Shown here one piece after another: positions 1-7,448 of a DNA stretch of 64,000 bases; within the stretch, counting starts at the first letter, position 1, and the number at the start of each line of letters is the position of its first letter. The notes under the pieces were generated by a model, which made no database searches, was not told where the DNA came from, and saw only the letters and a program-made list of their open reading frames with translations. Origin of the DNA: Nostoc sp. 'Lobaria pulmonaria (5183) cyanobiont' (GTDB lineage Bacteria > Cyanobacteriota > Cyanobacteriia > Cyanobacteriales > Nostocaceae); the NCBI RefSeq assembly GCF_002949795.1, contig NZ_CP026692.1:2167501-2231500 (forward strand), read 5' to 3'. Made by a program: the position numbers and the translations under genes.

Positions 1-777
1 ATATTTCTGGGTTTCCAGGGTACAAGTATGGCTTCTCCCCACGTTGCTGGTGTTGTAGCATTAATTAAAGCTGCTGGCATCAAAGAACCAGATGAAGTTT
101 TAAAAGTCCTCAAGCAGTCGGCACGAGTTATCCAGGATGATGGTTTGAACTATTATGGCGCCGGACAACTCAATGCAGAAGCAGCAGTCAAACTAGCCTT
201 TAGCGGGCAAATCAGTTTCCCAGATTTCTTTCGGTGGTTACGGGATAGCGGCTATCTTAACCCCGGCTTTTGGATTGATGGTGGTGCGATCGCACTGTTA
301 CCCAAGATTTTAATGGTAGTTGGTTCCTATCTGCTAGCTTGGTTTTTACGCGTTTACTTCCCCTTCGCTTGGAGTTGGTCTTTATCCAGTGGACTAATTG
401 CCGGCAGTTCTGGGTTATTCTTCCTCAAGGGAATCTATATTTTTGATCTTCCTCAATGGCCTTTCCGAGTTTTGGGCAGTTCAATTCCCGAACTAGGCAA
501 TACCCTCCAAGGAACTGATACGTTGAATCCCCTGTTTGCTAGCGTACTGATTCCGATTGTGTTAATGGCATTGCTGCTGGGACATCCTAGTTGGAAATGG
601 TTTGCCATTGGTTCAACTTTAGGTGTAGCAGCCTGCTTAACTACAAGTGCGTTTTTCGAGCCGGCAGTTTGGGGATTTGGAAGTGCTAATTTAGCACGCC
701 TCTTTCTCATTGTCAATGCCCTAATCTGCTATGGACTTGCTCGTTTAGCATTGAAAAACGAAGAAAAAATTGTGTAA
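1..777 (+). CDS. S8 (subtilisin-like) peptidase, C-terminal part, with membrane tail
   Basis: The reading frame is open from base 1, so the gene begins outside the window. The first residues contain GTSMASPHVAGV, the subtilase motif around the catalytic Ser (codon 9 here); the Asp and His of the triad would lie upstream. After about 60 residues that finish the protease fold, the protein continues with roughly 180 residues containing several hydrophobic stretches (around residues 95-130, 175-195 and 225-245). This suggests a membrane-bound protease with its catalytic domain preceding the membrane segments. Known: S8 proteases are usually secreted or surface proteins. Inferred: anchoring in the plasma or thylakoid membrane. 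Family assignment is firm; substrate unknown. Confidence 0.85.
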   Translation: MFLGFQGTSMASPHVAGVVALIKAAGIKEPDEVLKVLKQSARVIQDDGLNYYGAGQLNAEAAVKLAFSGQISFPDFFRWLRDSGYLNPGFWIDGGAIALLPKILMVVGSYLLAWFLRVYFPFAWSWSLSSGLIAGSSGLFFLKGIYIFDLPQWPFRVLGSSIPELGNTLQGTDTLNPLFASVLIPIVLMALLLGHPSWKWFAIGSTLGVAACLTTSAFFEPAVWGFGSANLARLFLIVNALICYGLARLALKNEEKIV

Positions 778-858
778 ACGGGGAATGGGGAATGGGAAAG
801 AATTCTTAATAACTCCCTACTCCCTACTCCCCACTCCCTAACTCCCCACTCCCCATTC
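778..858. repeat. Degenerate short tandem repeat spacer
   Basis: The whole spacer between the protease and the next gene is made of G-rich then C-rich heptamer-like units (GGGGAAT..., later ACTCCCT/ACTCCCC). The two halves are partly complementary, so a transcript could fold into a long hairpin. Similar low-complexity spacers recur in the window at 17972-18053, 38566-38660, 42130-42255, 44040-44120 and 50520-50615. Confidence 0.7.
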
Positions 859-860
859 TT

Positions 861-1094
861 ATGAGCATTACACTTACAGGTACAATCGAACGTCGTGATA
901 TTGGCACAGGCGCATGGGCGTTAGTTACAGAAGAGGGTGTTACTTACGAAATCCTTAAAGGGGCTGACAAAGACTTACTCAAAGCCGGACAAAAGGCAAA
1001 AGTTAAAGGACAGGTACGCGAAGATGTCATGACTATTGCCATGATTGGCCCTGTCTTAGAGGTCAAATCTTTTGAGGTAATTAGTTCTGATTAG
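861..1094 (+). CDS. Small conserved protein, OB-fold-like (DUF5818-like)
   Basis: A 77-residue soluble protein with alternating short beta strands and a conserved-looking core (GTIERRDIGTGAWALVT, then VKGQVREDVMTIAMIGPVLEV). The pattern resembles small cyanobacterial proteins assigned to DUF5818; that name is from memory. No signal peptide, membrane segment or catalytic motif is visible. The start follows a C-rich repeat spacer with no clear Shine-Dalgarno sequence. Its last 14 bases overlap the 3' end of the convergent thioredoxin-like gene. Function unknown. Confidence 0.7.
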   Translation: MSITLTGTIERRDIGTGAWALVTEEGVTYEILKGADKDLLKAGQKAKVKGQVREDVMTIAMIGPVLEVKSFEVISSD

Positions 1095-1404
1095 CTGTAG
1101 AATTCAGAACTTCTTGTAGACGGCTTCTAAACTCTCCTTTGGGATGACCCCCTTTTACTTCACCAACAATCTGAAATTCACCCTCTGGAGAATTGCAGAT
1201 AATGTAAGTAGGCCATCCCATTTCTGATTTATCGGGATATTGAGTCAATAAAATCTTGCGATACTTGCGATAAGCAGTCGTATCTTGCATTTTTACATCA
1301 ATAAATTCTAAACCCAGTTCTTCAGCCACCTTTTTGTCATAAAAAGACATTTTGTGGCAGATGCCGCACTCTTCTGAAGAGAACTTAATTACAGCTAAAC
1401 TCAT
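1081..1404 (-). CDS. Thioredoxin-family protein
   Basis: A 107-residue thioredoxin-like protein with the redox motif CGICHKM near residues 13-19 (ECGICHKMSFYDKK) and a cis-Pro-like segment GWPTYI. It probably acts as a cytoplasmic thiol-disulfide oxidoreductase; there is no signal peptide. The active site CGIC differs from the classic CGPC, so it is not the housekeeping thioredoxin. Its 3' end overlaps the convergent 861-1094 gene by 14 bases, a compact tail-to-tail arrangement. The partner protein cannot be told from the sequence. Confidence 0.8.
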   Translation of the reverse strand: MSLAVIKFSSEECGICHKMSFYDKKVAEELGLEFIDVKMQDTTAYRKYRKILLTQYPDKSEMGWPTYIICNSPEGEFQIVGEVKGGHPKGEFRSRLQEVLNSTANQN

Positions 1405-1881
1405 GGGTTGGCTACTCTTTGATTCTAGGCAAAGTTTTTTAGCATAATGCTATGAGATATTACCATACAGATGGTCATTAGTGTCAACTTCAGACTGAAA
1501 CCCTGATTCAGTATTTTATCCTCCTTCTCTGCTTCTAGTAAAGAAGCAATTTTTTAGCCGGCTCTGCTTCAATACTGCGTAGGTTTTGCCTAAAAAAGCA
1601 CTTCGGGGTAGCTTGGATTGAGGAACGAAACCCAACATTTTTATGGCTTTATTGGGTTTGACGACCTTCAACCCAACCGAGAAATCTTCTTAACCGAGCA
1701 GTATTGGCTCTGCCTTAAGTAGCATATTCCCAATCTTTGACCAATAGTGACAAGGCAGTGCGATGTTTACGACGGGCTACGCCTACCCCAAAATATCAAG
1801 TAGGATGTGAAGATGAGTCCAAATCTATTCACTGTCTGGATTTAGACTTATATTTTACAATACCCAAATCTCGATTTTTGA
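1405..1881. other. Non-coding spacer with one hairpin
   Basis: No credible gene seen. Around 1628-1661 the spacer has an imperfect hairpin (AAACCCAA ... TTGGGTTT) preceded by a GAGGAACGAAACC motif. A related string (GGTTAAGGAACGAAAACC) occurs near 10457, suggesting a small dispersed repeat. Confidence 0.4.
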
Positions 1882-1917
1882 AAAAATAAGGTGCGTTAGC
1901 TGTCTTTGTAACGCACC
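1882..1917 (-). terminator. Rho-independent terminator of recA
   Basis: A perfect 9-bp stem GGTGCGTTA/TAACGCACC (1890-1898 with 1909-1917) lies 38 bases downstream of the recA stop. Read on the minus strand it is followed by TTATTTTTTC, the expected T tract. Confidence 0.75.
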
Positions 1918-1954
1918 ATATGTTAGCAATTGCAGATTAATAAATCCAGATTCC

Positions 1955-3034
1955 TTATTCTTCTGGCTCTAAATCTACTTCTTCCTCTTCATCTTCGTCA
2001 CTGGCTTTAGCTACGGAGTTAGCAGAAACAACAGCGCCTTTATCTAGCTTTTCACGCACTAGTTTCTTAATTTCTTCAGCAAATTCAGGCTTTTCTTCTA
2101 GATACTTAATGGCGTTATCTCGTCCTTGGGAGATATTATCGCCATTGTAACTATACCAAGCTCCTTTGCGGACAATAATGCCAGTTTCTTCTGCTAAGTC
2201 AACAACACAACCTAAGGTAGAAATACCTTTACCAAAAATAATGTCAAATTCCGCTATTCTAAAAGGCGGCGCTACTTTATTTTTGGCAACTTTGACTTTA
2301 ACGCGATTACCATATTCATCTGTACCTTTTTTCAAGGTTTGAATCCGGCGAATATCCAAGCGCACCGAAGCGTAAAATTTCAATGCGTTACCGCCAGTAG
2401 TAGTTTCTGGGCTACCGTAAGTAACACCGATTTTTTGCCGCAACTGGTTGATGAAAATTACTGTACAACCAGATTTACCAATATTGCCAGTAATTTTACG
2501 TAGAGCTTGGCTCATTAACCGCGCTTGCAAACCAACGTGAGCATCACCCATATCGCCTTCAATTTCAGCACGGGGAACCAACGCTGCTACTGAGTCTATA
2601 ACTACAATATCAACCGCAGCAGAGCGCACAAGCTGATCGACAATTTCCAAAGCTGATTCGCCTGTGTCAGGTTGGGAAATCAGCAGATTGTCAATATCTA
2701 CACCCAATGCCGCAGCATAAGTAGGATCGAGGGCGTGTTCAGCATCAACAAAGGCAGCAATACCGCCATTTCTTTGCACTTCGGCGAGGGCGTGTAGCGC
2801 TACTGTAGTCTTACCGGAACTTTCCGGACCATAAATTTCAATTACCCGACCCTTGGGTAAACCACCACCCAATGCTAAATCTAGGGTGAGCGCCCCACTG
2901 GAAATAGTCTCCACCCGCATCCGGGTGGCATCGCCCAAGCGCATGATTGCTCCTTTACCAAAGCTGCGCTCAATCTGGTTGAGCACCATAGTCAGCGCTT
3001 TTTGCTTGCCTGAAGTATCGGTGTTGATAGCCAT
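1955..3034 (-). CDS. recA: Recombinase RecA
   Basis: A 359-residue protein matching RecA along its whole length. The Walker A loop is GPESSGKTT near residues 69-77, Walker B is [12 protein letters not shown], and the MAW-type segment and the ATP-cap region ending NNQLRQK-like ([10 protein letters not shown]) are present. The C-terminus is short and very acidic ([14 protein letters not shown]), as in other bacterial RecA proteins. RecA forms filaments on single-stranded DNA, catalyses strand exchange and triggers LexA self-cleavage. The ATG at 3034 is preceded by AGGCAGGA. A strong terminator lies downstream and a candidate LexA operator upstream (3095-3108), so the gene is probably monocistronic and DNA-damage responsive. 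Confidence 0.98.
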   Translation of the reverse strand: MAINTDTSGKQKALTMVLNQIERSFGKGAIMRLGDATRMRVETISSGALTLDLALGGGLPKGRVIEIYGPESSGKTTVALHALAEVQRNGGIAAFVDAEHALDPTYAAALGVDIDNLLISQPDTGESALEIVDQLVRSAAVDIVVIDSVAALVPRAEIEGDMGDAHVGLQARLMSQALRKITGNIGKSGCTVIFINQLRQKIGVTYGSPETTTGGNALKFYASVRLDIRRIQTLKKGTDEYGNRVKVKVAKNKVAPPFRIAEFDIIFGKGISTLGCVVDLAEETGIIVRKGAWYSYNGDNISQGRDNAIKYLEEKPEFAEEIKKLVREKLDKGAVVSANSVAKASDEDEEEEVDLEPEE

Positions 3035-3094
3035 TCCTGCCTCTAATGCCTCTAAATATATGGTTTTAAGGAGTGTTGCTCTGGAAGTTGGAGT

Positions 3095-3108
3095 AGAACA
3101 GATATACT
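3095..3108 (-). promoter_or_regulatory. Candidate LexA box upstream of recA
   Basis: On the minus strand this reads AGTATATCTGTTCT. It differs at one position from the cyanobacterial LexA consensus RGTACNNNDGTWCB (recalled from Anabaena work). It sits about 60 bases upstream of the recA start, a sensible place for an operator. Without mapped promoters this is a prediction. Confidence 0.5.
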
Positions 3109-3454
3109 ATTTTAACCAGAAAATTCTGGAATAGGACTTCTCAAATCAAAAAAAGGGTGTGACAAGATCGTAACTCGATCGCTACCACATTAGGGTAGTC
3201 TTGCACAATGATACCAACTTGCATTCAGAGATAGCTTTTTTTGGCTGGGTAAGCAAGAGATTTTAAAGAAAAAATAAATTACCTAAACAACACTGTCAGT
3301 AGAACCGTACTCGTGAGCATTTGCGGAGGTTGCTAAATGAGGAGCGATCGCCATGCCAATCAGCATATCATCGACAAGACAGGGGCGTTATCGCGTAAAG
3401 GGAAGATGTAGACGGCTTCTAAGGTGGTGTAACGAAGTAAAGCGAGATTTAGTT
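3109..3454. other. Spacer between recA and the restriction gene
   Basis: Divergent spacer. An open frame continues upstream of the nuclease start to an ATG at 3353, but residues encoded there are basic, unlike the homologous family, and contain a 16-base string (TGTAGACGGCTTCTAA) also present at about 1115-1130 within the thioredoxin-like gene. I read it as non-coding, carrying the promoter for the nuclease gene. Confidence 0.4.
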
Positions 3455-4048
3455 ATGAAGATTGTTCAAGAAGTTTCTTTAATCAGTATTGGAAGTTTTG
3501 AAGAATCAAACGATTGGTGTATCATTCGCACTGAAATTCGTAATGCTATCTCTCTAATTGTGTATCCTCCTGGTACATCCAGCTTTACAATCAATCCAAC
3601 AAAGCATGGTAATGGTGTGAAGCCTATAAAAGAAGCTTGCATGATTGCGTTGAGAGATCAGTTTGGATGGAGACTTGAAACTCGAATTAATTATGCAACC
3701 AAATCACCAGGAAAGGTCGATGCAACAAAAGTCCTTGACAATTATCTTTTCGCTCTTGAGTGGGAAACTGGTAATATTTCCTCAAGCCATCGAGCAGTTA
3801 ATAAAATGGTTCTCGGATTGCTACGTGGTATTTTTCTAGGTGCTGCCTTGGTACTCCCTAGCAGGAAACTTTACCCTTACCTAACGGATCGAATTGGTAA
3901 CTACGAAGAGTTAGAGCCATACTTTGATGTTTGGCGGGCAGTTCAAATCCAAGAGGGTTTTCTTGCAATCTTTGTAATTGAACACGATCAGGTGGATAGG
4001 AATGTACGAACACTTACTAAAGGTACTGATGGTCGTGCTTTAGTCTGA
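3455..4048 (+). CDS. Type II restriction endonuclease, BamHI family
   Basis: The 197-residue product aligns by eye with BamHI over most of its length. Shared blocks include FTIN(P/N)T, NGV.PIKE, GNISS.HR..NK..LGL, YLTDR..N.EELEPYF and a C-terminal KG(T/S)DG. The BamHI active-site residues (Glu77, Asp94, Glu111, Glu113) appear to correspond to Glu60, Asp89, Glu102 and Glu104 (IKEAC, KVDATK, LEWETG). Predicted role: a homodimeric Mg-dependent nuclease cutting GGATCC or a close variant. I chose ATG 3455 because it leaves a BamHI-like N-terminus; an upstream in-frame ATG exists at 3353. The stop is 18 bases from the stop of the convergent methyltransferase gene. The catalytic assignment is strong; the target sequence is inferred. 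Confidence 0.85.
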   Translation: MKIVQEVSLISIGSFEESNDWCIIRTEIRNAISLIVYPPGTSSFTINPTKHGNGVKPIKEACMIALRDQFGWRLETRINYATKSPGKVDATKVLDNYLFALEWETGNISSSHRAVNKMVLGLLRGIFLGAALVLPSRKLYPYLTDRIGNYEELEPYFDVWRAVQIQEGFLAIFVIEHDQVDRNVRTLTKGTDGRALV

Positions 4049-4066
4049 AGTCTCCTGCATATATAA

Positions 4067-5053
4067 CTATGTAGAGTAAGGAATTGGAAGTTGTAACGCA
4101 GTTGTGTTACTTTGTTTTAATTTCTTGCTTCCCCTTGCCGATTCCCACTGTTCCATGATTCCATTAGCCAGATCAGTCAATCGTTCTAGCGCTGGATGTG
4201 TATCCCCAATTTCTGAGCCAATCCAGTAACGTTGTAGCTTTTCTGCTGCGTAAAATGTAGTGCCAGAGCCTCCAAATGGATCAACTACAATTTGCCCTGG
4301 ATTAGATGCCATTGCAATAATTCGCTCTAGCATAATGGGAGCAAGTTCGTTGGGAACTCGTTTTTTATGCCGACGATGCCGAACTGGTGGAATGTCAGTC
4401 CATATTTCCTCTGTCAATGTCCATAAAACTCCGGTATAATCGGCTTCAGAAGTATCTTCCCAAACGTCTTCTGGCGCATCCCAAACATCCATTAAGTTGA
4501 TACCTTTCTCATTAAGTTTTTTGCGATGCCCACCATAGTCACGAATTTCTCCCCCGCAATGCCGACAAACTTGAATGGGTGTGTAGACTTTGTTAAAGAC
4601 TGCTGGTTCTCCTTTGGTGTAGTAGATTAGTCCGTAGTGAGCAGGAGACATTTTCTTACCTCTTGGAAAAGATTTTGGCATTCTGCAAGCAATCCAATGC
4701 CGGAACCACATTCCTTGCCTATTGAGGTATGCACCATACTCTATGCACCATTTGGGCAAGTTGAATACAAATAGACTTCCACCGGGTTTAAGCACTCGAA
4801 TGCTCTCACTAAGCCACTGTTGCGACCATATTAAGTATTTATCACCCTCCATCTGATCGCTTACACCTTCACCATATTCTTTACCAAGGTTAAAAGGTGG
4901 GTCAGCAAATACCAGATCCACAGACTCATTAGGCAATGTTGAGAGGAGTTTAACACAATCTCCCTGATAGAGAATTCCATACTCACTCTTATAAACTTGT
5001 TGCAATCCTTGTTGAGTTGCAACATCAGTCGCAATCAGTTGAAAAGGGAGCAT
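4067..5053 (-). CDS. Site-specific DNA amino-methyltransferase (beta class)
   Basis: A 328-residue protein with motif IV DPPF (VFADPPFNLGKEYGEG) near the N-terminus and the SAM-binding motif I DPFGGSGTT near the C-terminus. This order marks the beta class of N4-cytosine/N6-adenine methyltransferases. The central region, with a CRHCGG element, should be the target-recognition part. Lying tail-to-tail with a BamHI-like nuclease, it is probably the protecting enzyme of that restriction system. The ATG at 5053 has AAAGG upstream. A longer frame starts at TTG 5107, whose bases overlap the TGA stop of the upstream HTH gene, so coupled translation from there is possible. DPPF alone does not decide between N4mC and N6mA. 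Confidence 0.9.
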   Translation of the reverse strand: MLPFQLIATDVATQQGLQQVYKSEYGILYQGDCVKLLSTLPNESVDLVFADPPFNLGKEYGEGVSDQMEGDKYLIWSQQWLSESIRVLKPGGSLFVFNLPKWCIEYGAYLNRQGMWFRHWIACRMPKSFPRGKKMSPAHYGLIYYTKGEPAVFNKVYTPIQVCRHCGGEIRDYGGHRKKLNEKGINLMDVWDAPEDVWEDTSEADYTGVLWTLTEEIWTDIPPVRHRRHKKRVPNELAPIMLERIIAMASNPGQIVVDPFGGSGTTFYAAEKLQRYWIGSEIGDTHPALERLTDLANGIMEQWESARGSKKLKQSNTTALQLPIPYST

Positions 5054-5103
5054 TAATTTAACCTTTAGTACTTTATTGTAGCTTGAGTTTACGAATTCTA
5101 TTG

Positions 5104-5346
5104 TCAATTGTCAATAGAATTTTGTTCAGAGGTTGTACTACGGGGTTGATAAGGTTTTCCAGTAGGCTGATTCTTATATCTCTCTACTTCAGCAACTTCC
5201 ATATAGTAATAACGCCCAAGTTTGCAAGCTATAATCTGACCATTCTTAATTAAGTCGTGTACTCGCTGACGGGTTATACCAAGTAACTTGGCAGTTTGAG
5301 CTACAGAGACTAATTCAGAACTGTTGTTAGAAGCAGAGTCTGTCAT
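5104..5346 (-). CDS. Small helix-turn-helix protein, possible R-M controller
   Basis: An 80-residue protein with an excisionase/MerR-like winged HTH: SVAQTAKLLGITRQRVHDLI, followed by the wing segment KLGRYYYMEVAEVERY. It lies directly upstream of the methyltransferase on the same strand and touches its longer reading frame. In BamHI-type systems a small controller protein often accompanies the enzymes, but those are Xre-like, so this gene may be a functional analogue rather than a homologue. I used the ATG at 5346; a TTG 18 bases upstream is also in frame. DNA binding is likely; control of this locus is inferred from position. Confidence 0.75.
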   Translation of the reverse strand: MTDSASNNSSELVSVAQTAKLLGITRQRVHDLIKNGQIIACKLGRYYYMEVAEVERYKNQPTGKPYQPRSTTSEQNSIDN

Positions 5347-5458
5347 ACGTATTTTCTTGATCAAGATTTACTAGAAGTGATTTTAGTCGGTAAGCGCAAT
5401 GATGATGTCTACAAAAGATTAAAGCGTTTACTAGCAATAAACTTCTGTTTCCATTAAA

Positions 5459-6769
5459 ATGCTAGAATCGCTCCAGCACAAATGCTTTCAGGCATCTTTG
5501 ATGAGTTTCGACCTTCCCGACTCTCTCATTCTCGATACAGCGCTTTCAGTATCTGGATTAACTGACTATATCCGCTTGCTGTTAGAGCAAGATGAACAAT
5601 TGCGGCAAGTTTGGGTAACTGGCGAAGTTTCCAGTGCTAACCACCATCGCAGTGGTTTATTTTTCACGCTGCAAGATACCGATCGCACTGCCGGAATTAA
5701 GTGTGTAGTATGGAATAGCCAATTGCCAAAACTCGCCCAGATACCTGTTCCAGGTGAGCAGATAATTATTTTGGGCAGCATTCGCCTGTATCCGCAACGG
5801 GGAGAGTATCAGTTATCAGTTTGGCAGACTTTACCTGCTGGTGTTGGTTTACAGGCGCTACGCTATCAACAACTAAAAAATCGCTTGCTGGCTGAGGGGT
5901 TGTTCGACGCGCAAAGAAAGCGATCGCTCCCCACCCACCCCCAAACGATCGCTGTTGTCACTTCACCAACGGCTGCTGCTTGGGGTGATATTCAAAAAAC
6001 CCTGAAGCAAAGGTATCCAGGTTTACACGTTTTATTTTCTCCGGCTACAGTACAAGGTGAGCAAGCGCCGGAATCTATCGTCAAAGCAATTGAGCGGGTG
6101 GAAAGAGATGGACGCGCCGAAGTCCTAATTTTATCGCGGGGTGGTGGCGCAATAGAAGAGTTGGCTTGCTTTAATGATGAACGAGTGGTGCGATCGCTTG
6201 CTAGTTGTTCTATTCCTGTAATTACTGGTATCGGCCATCAACGAGATGAATCTTTAGCAGATTTAGTTGCAGATGCTTGTGTGCATACACCCACTGCGGC
6301 AGCAGAAATGGTTGTGCCAGCACTTTCGGAGTTGTATACTGAACATCGGCAGCGAGTTGTCGCTTTACATGAGGCGGTGCATGACTTTAAGGAAAATGCT
6401 GAGGATCAATTGCAAGTATTGCGAAACAGTTTGCGACGTTTGCGGTTAGATCGGCAAGTGCAGCAGGAGGTGGAAAAGCTAGCTTGGAAGCGTCAGCATT
6501 TGGTACAAATTACGACGGGGCGATCGCAGCAAGCAACGCAGCATTTAGAATTATTGCGGCAAAAGTTGGCTAGTCTTGACCCGAAAGCAGTGTTCCAGCG
6601 TGGTTATGCGGTGGTGAGAACAGAAGACGGGGCGATCGCTCGTTCGGCGGCAAAGTTGGCTGTGGGGCAAGATTTAGTGATTCAGTTGGGGCAGGGTGAG
6701 GTTAAAGTGAAGGTTATGGAAGTGAATGAACCGCAGAGGCGCAGAGAACATGGAGAGTTGAATGGTTAA
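5459..6769 (+). CDS. xseA: Exodeoxyribonuclease VII large subunit
   Basis: A 436-residue XseA. The N-terminal OB-fold domain ([33 protein letters not shown]) is followed by the catalytic domain with [26 protein letters not shown] and [17 protein letters not shown], and by a coiled-coil region. The enzyme degrades single-stranded DNA to oligonucleotides in the cytoplasm. An in-frame ATG at 5501 would give a start closer to many homologues and is a fair alternative. The stop overlaps xseB by 8 bases, so the subunits are co-translated. Confidence 0.95.
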   Translation: MLESLQHKCFQASLMSFDLPDSLILDTALSVSGLTDYIRLLLEQDEQLRQVWVTGEVSSANHHRSGLFFTLQDTDRTAGIKCVVWNSQLPKLAQIPVPGEQIIILGSIRLYPQRGEYQLSVWQTLPAGVGLQALRYQQLKNRLLAEGLFDAQRKRSLPTHPQTIAVVTSPTAAAWGDIQKTLKQRYPGLHVLFSPATVQGEQAPESIVKAIERVERDGRAEVLILSRGGGAIEELACFNDERVVRSLASCSIPVITGIGHQRDESLADLVADACVHTPTAAAEMVVPALSELYTEHRQRVVALHEAVHDFKENAEDQLQVLRNSLRRLRLDRQVQQEVEKLAWKRQHLVQITTGRSQQATQHLELLRQKLASLDPKAVFQRGYAVVRTEDGAIARSAAKLAVGQDLVIQLGQGEVKVKVMEVNEPQRRREHGELNG

Positions 6770-6989
6770 ACGTAAGGGTGCTTCTAGTTCTGAGGAGGGT
6801 TGGAATTATGAGGCGAAGGTTGTTGAGATAGAGGGAATTATTACTCGCATTGAGGCGGGTGAGTTGGAATTGGAAGCTGTGTTTGACCAATTTGCAACTG
6901 CTGTGGAGTATTTGCGTCAGTGCGAAGGTTTTTTGCAGCAGCGACAACAGCAGGTAGATTTGTTGATTGAAACATTAAATCAAGAATAG
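6762..6989 (+). CDS. xseB: Exodeoxyribonuclease VII small subunit
   Basis: A 75-residue XseB. After a short lead ([24 protein letters not shown]) come two amphipathic helices with the family pattern ([28 protein letters not shown]). It wraps the coiled coil of XseA to form the active exonuclease VII. The start lies inside the end of xseA (8-base overlap), which fits translational coupling and fixed stoichiometry. Length is normal for the family. Confidence 0.93.
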   Translation: MVKRKGASSSEEGWNYEAKVVEIEGIITRIEAGELELEAVFDQFATAVEYLRQCEGFLQQRQQQVDLLIETLNQE

Positions 6990-6992
6990 AAG

Positions 6993-7168
6993 CTAGAGCC
7001 GCAAGGCGGAAGTCAAAAGTCAAAAGTCAAAAGTCAAAATGAATACAGCATAAGCGTAAGCGTTTTATTGATTTGGAATGGTGAGGCAGTCCGGTCTTGG
7101 GGGTTCCCCCCATGAGGAACTGCCGAACCCGAAGGGGTGGTTTATTTACGCCGTGTTGTACTAGAGCC
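6993..7168 (+). repeat. Dispersed intergenic element, copy 1
   Basis: The first of three related copies (others at 34180-34402 and 54579-54698, both inverted). The element runs from CCGCAAGGCGG through a heptamer array, a GATTTGGAATGGTGAGGCAG block, a CCGGTCTTGGGGG/CCCCCCATGAGG hairpin-like core and GGGGTGGTTTATTT to CGTGTTGTA. This copy is flanked by the direct repeat CTAGAGCC (6993-7000 and 7161-7168), which looks like a target duplication. It encodes no protein. Confidence 0.7.
7011..7038. repeat. Heptamer tandem repeat (AGTCAAA)4
   Basis: Four exact copies of AGTCAAA. The same heptamer, or its complement TTTGACT, appears at 19741-19768 and 29285-29316; a variant with TTTTGAA is at 34356-34387. 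This is the short tandemly repeated repetitive sequence type known from heterocystous cyanobacteria. Confidence 0.8.
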
Positions 7169-7448
7169 TGCCATTAAGGCTGAAACAGTTAAATTTTAAC
7201 CCGCAGATCCCCGAATTATTGGAAAAGTCAGGGGCTTGTTGCTCACGAATTGATTTAGGATTGCTATAGTTAAGGCATCTATTTAAAATCTGTATATTTT
7301 AGAGAAAGTTATAGTAGTCAGTTCAATATAATTAACAAGCTAAACAGCTAAAAAGAAATAATTTGACTTAGGAAATCTCCGTTTTCACTACATATTCAAT
7401 ATTTCTGATTTCTGCCAAAGTTCTAATGAGGAGTTTGAGAAACTGAGA
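7169..7448. other. Upstream region of the phytochrome gene
   Basis: AT-rich, no ORF. It should hold the promoter of the phytochrome operon. GATTTAGGATTGCTATA at 7253-7269 recurs at 25530-25546 (ATGATTTAGGATTGCTATA), a small shared motif of unknown meaning. Confidence 0.35.

Noticed and set aside
3353..3454. Upstream extension of the restriction nuclease frame from ATG 3353
   Set aside because: The added 34 residues are basic and unlike BamHI, and share a 16-base string with unrelated DNA. ATG 3455 gives a normal N-terminus.
3937..3960. tRNA-like T-loop string GTTCAAATCC
   Set aside because: It lies inside the restriction nuclease coding region and no cloverleaf can be built around it.
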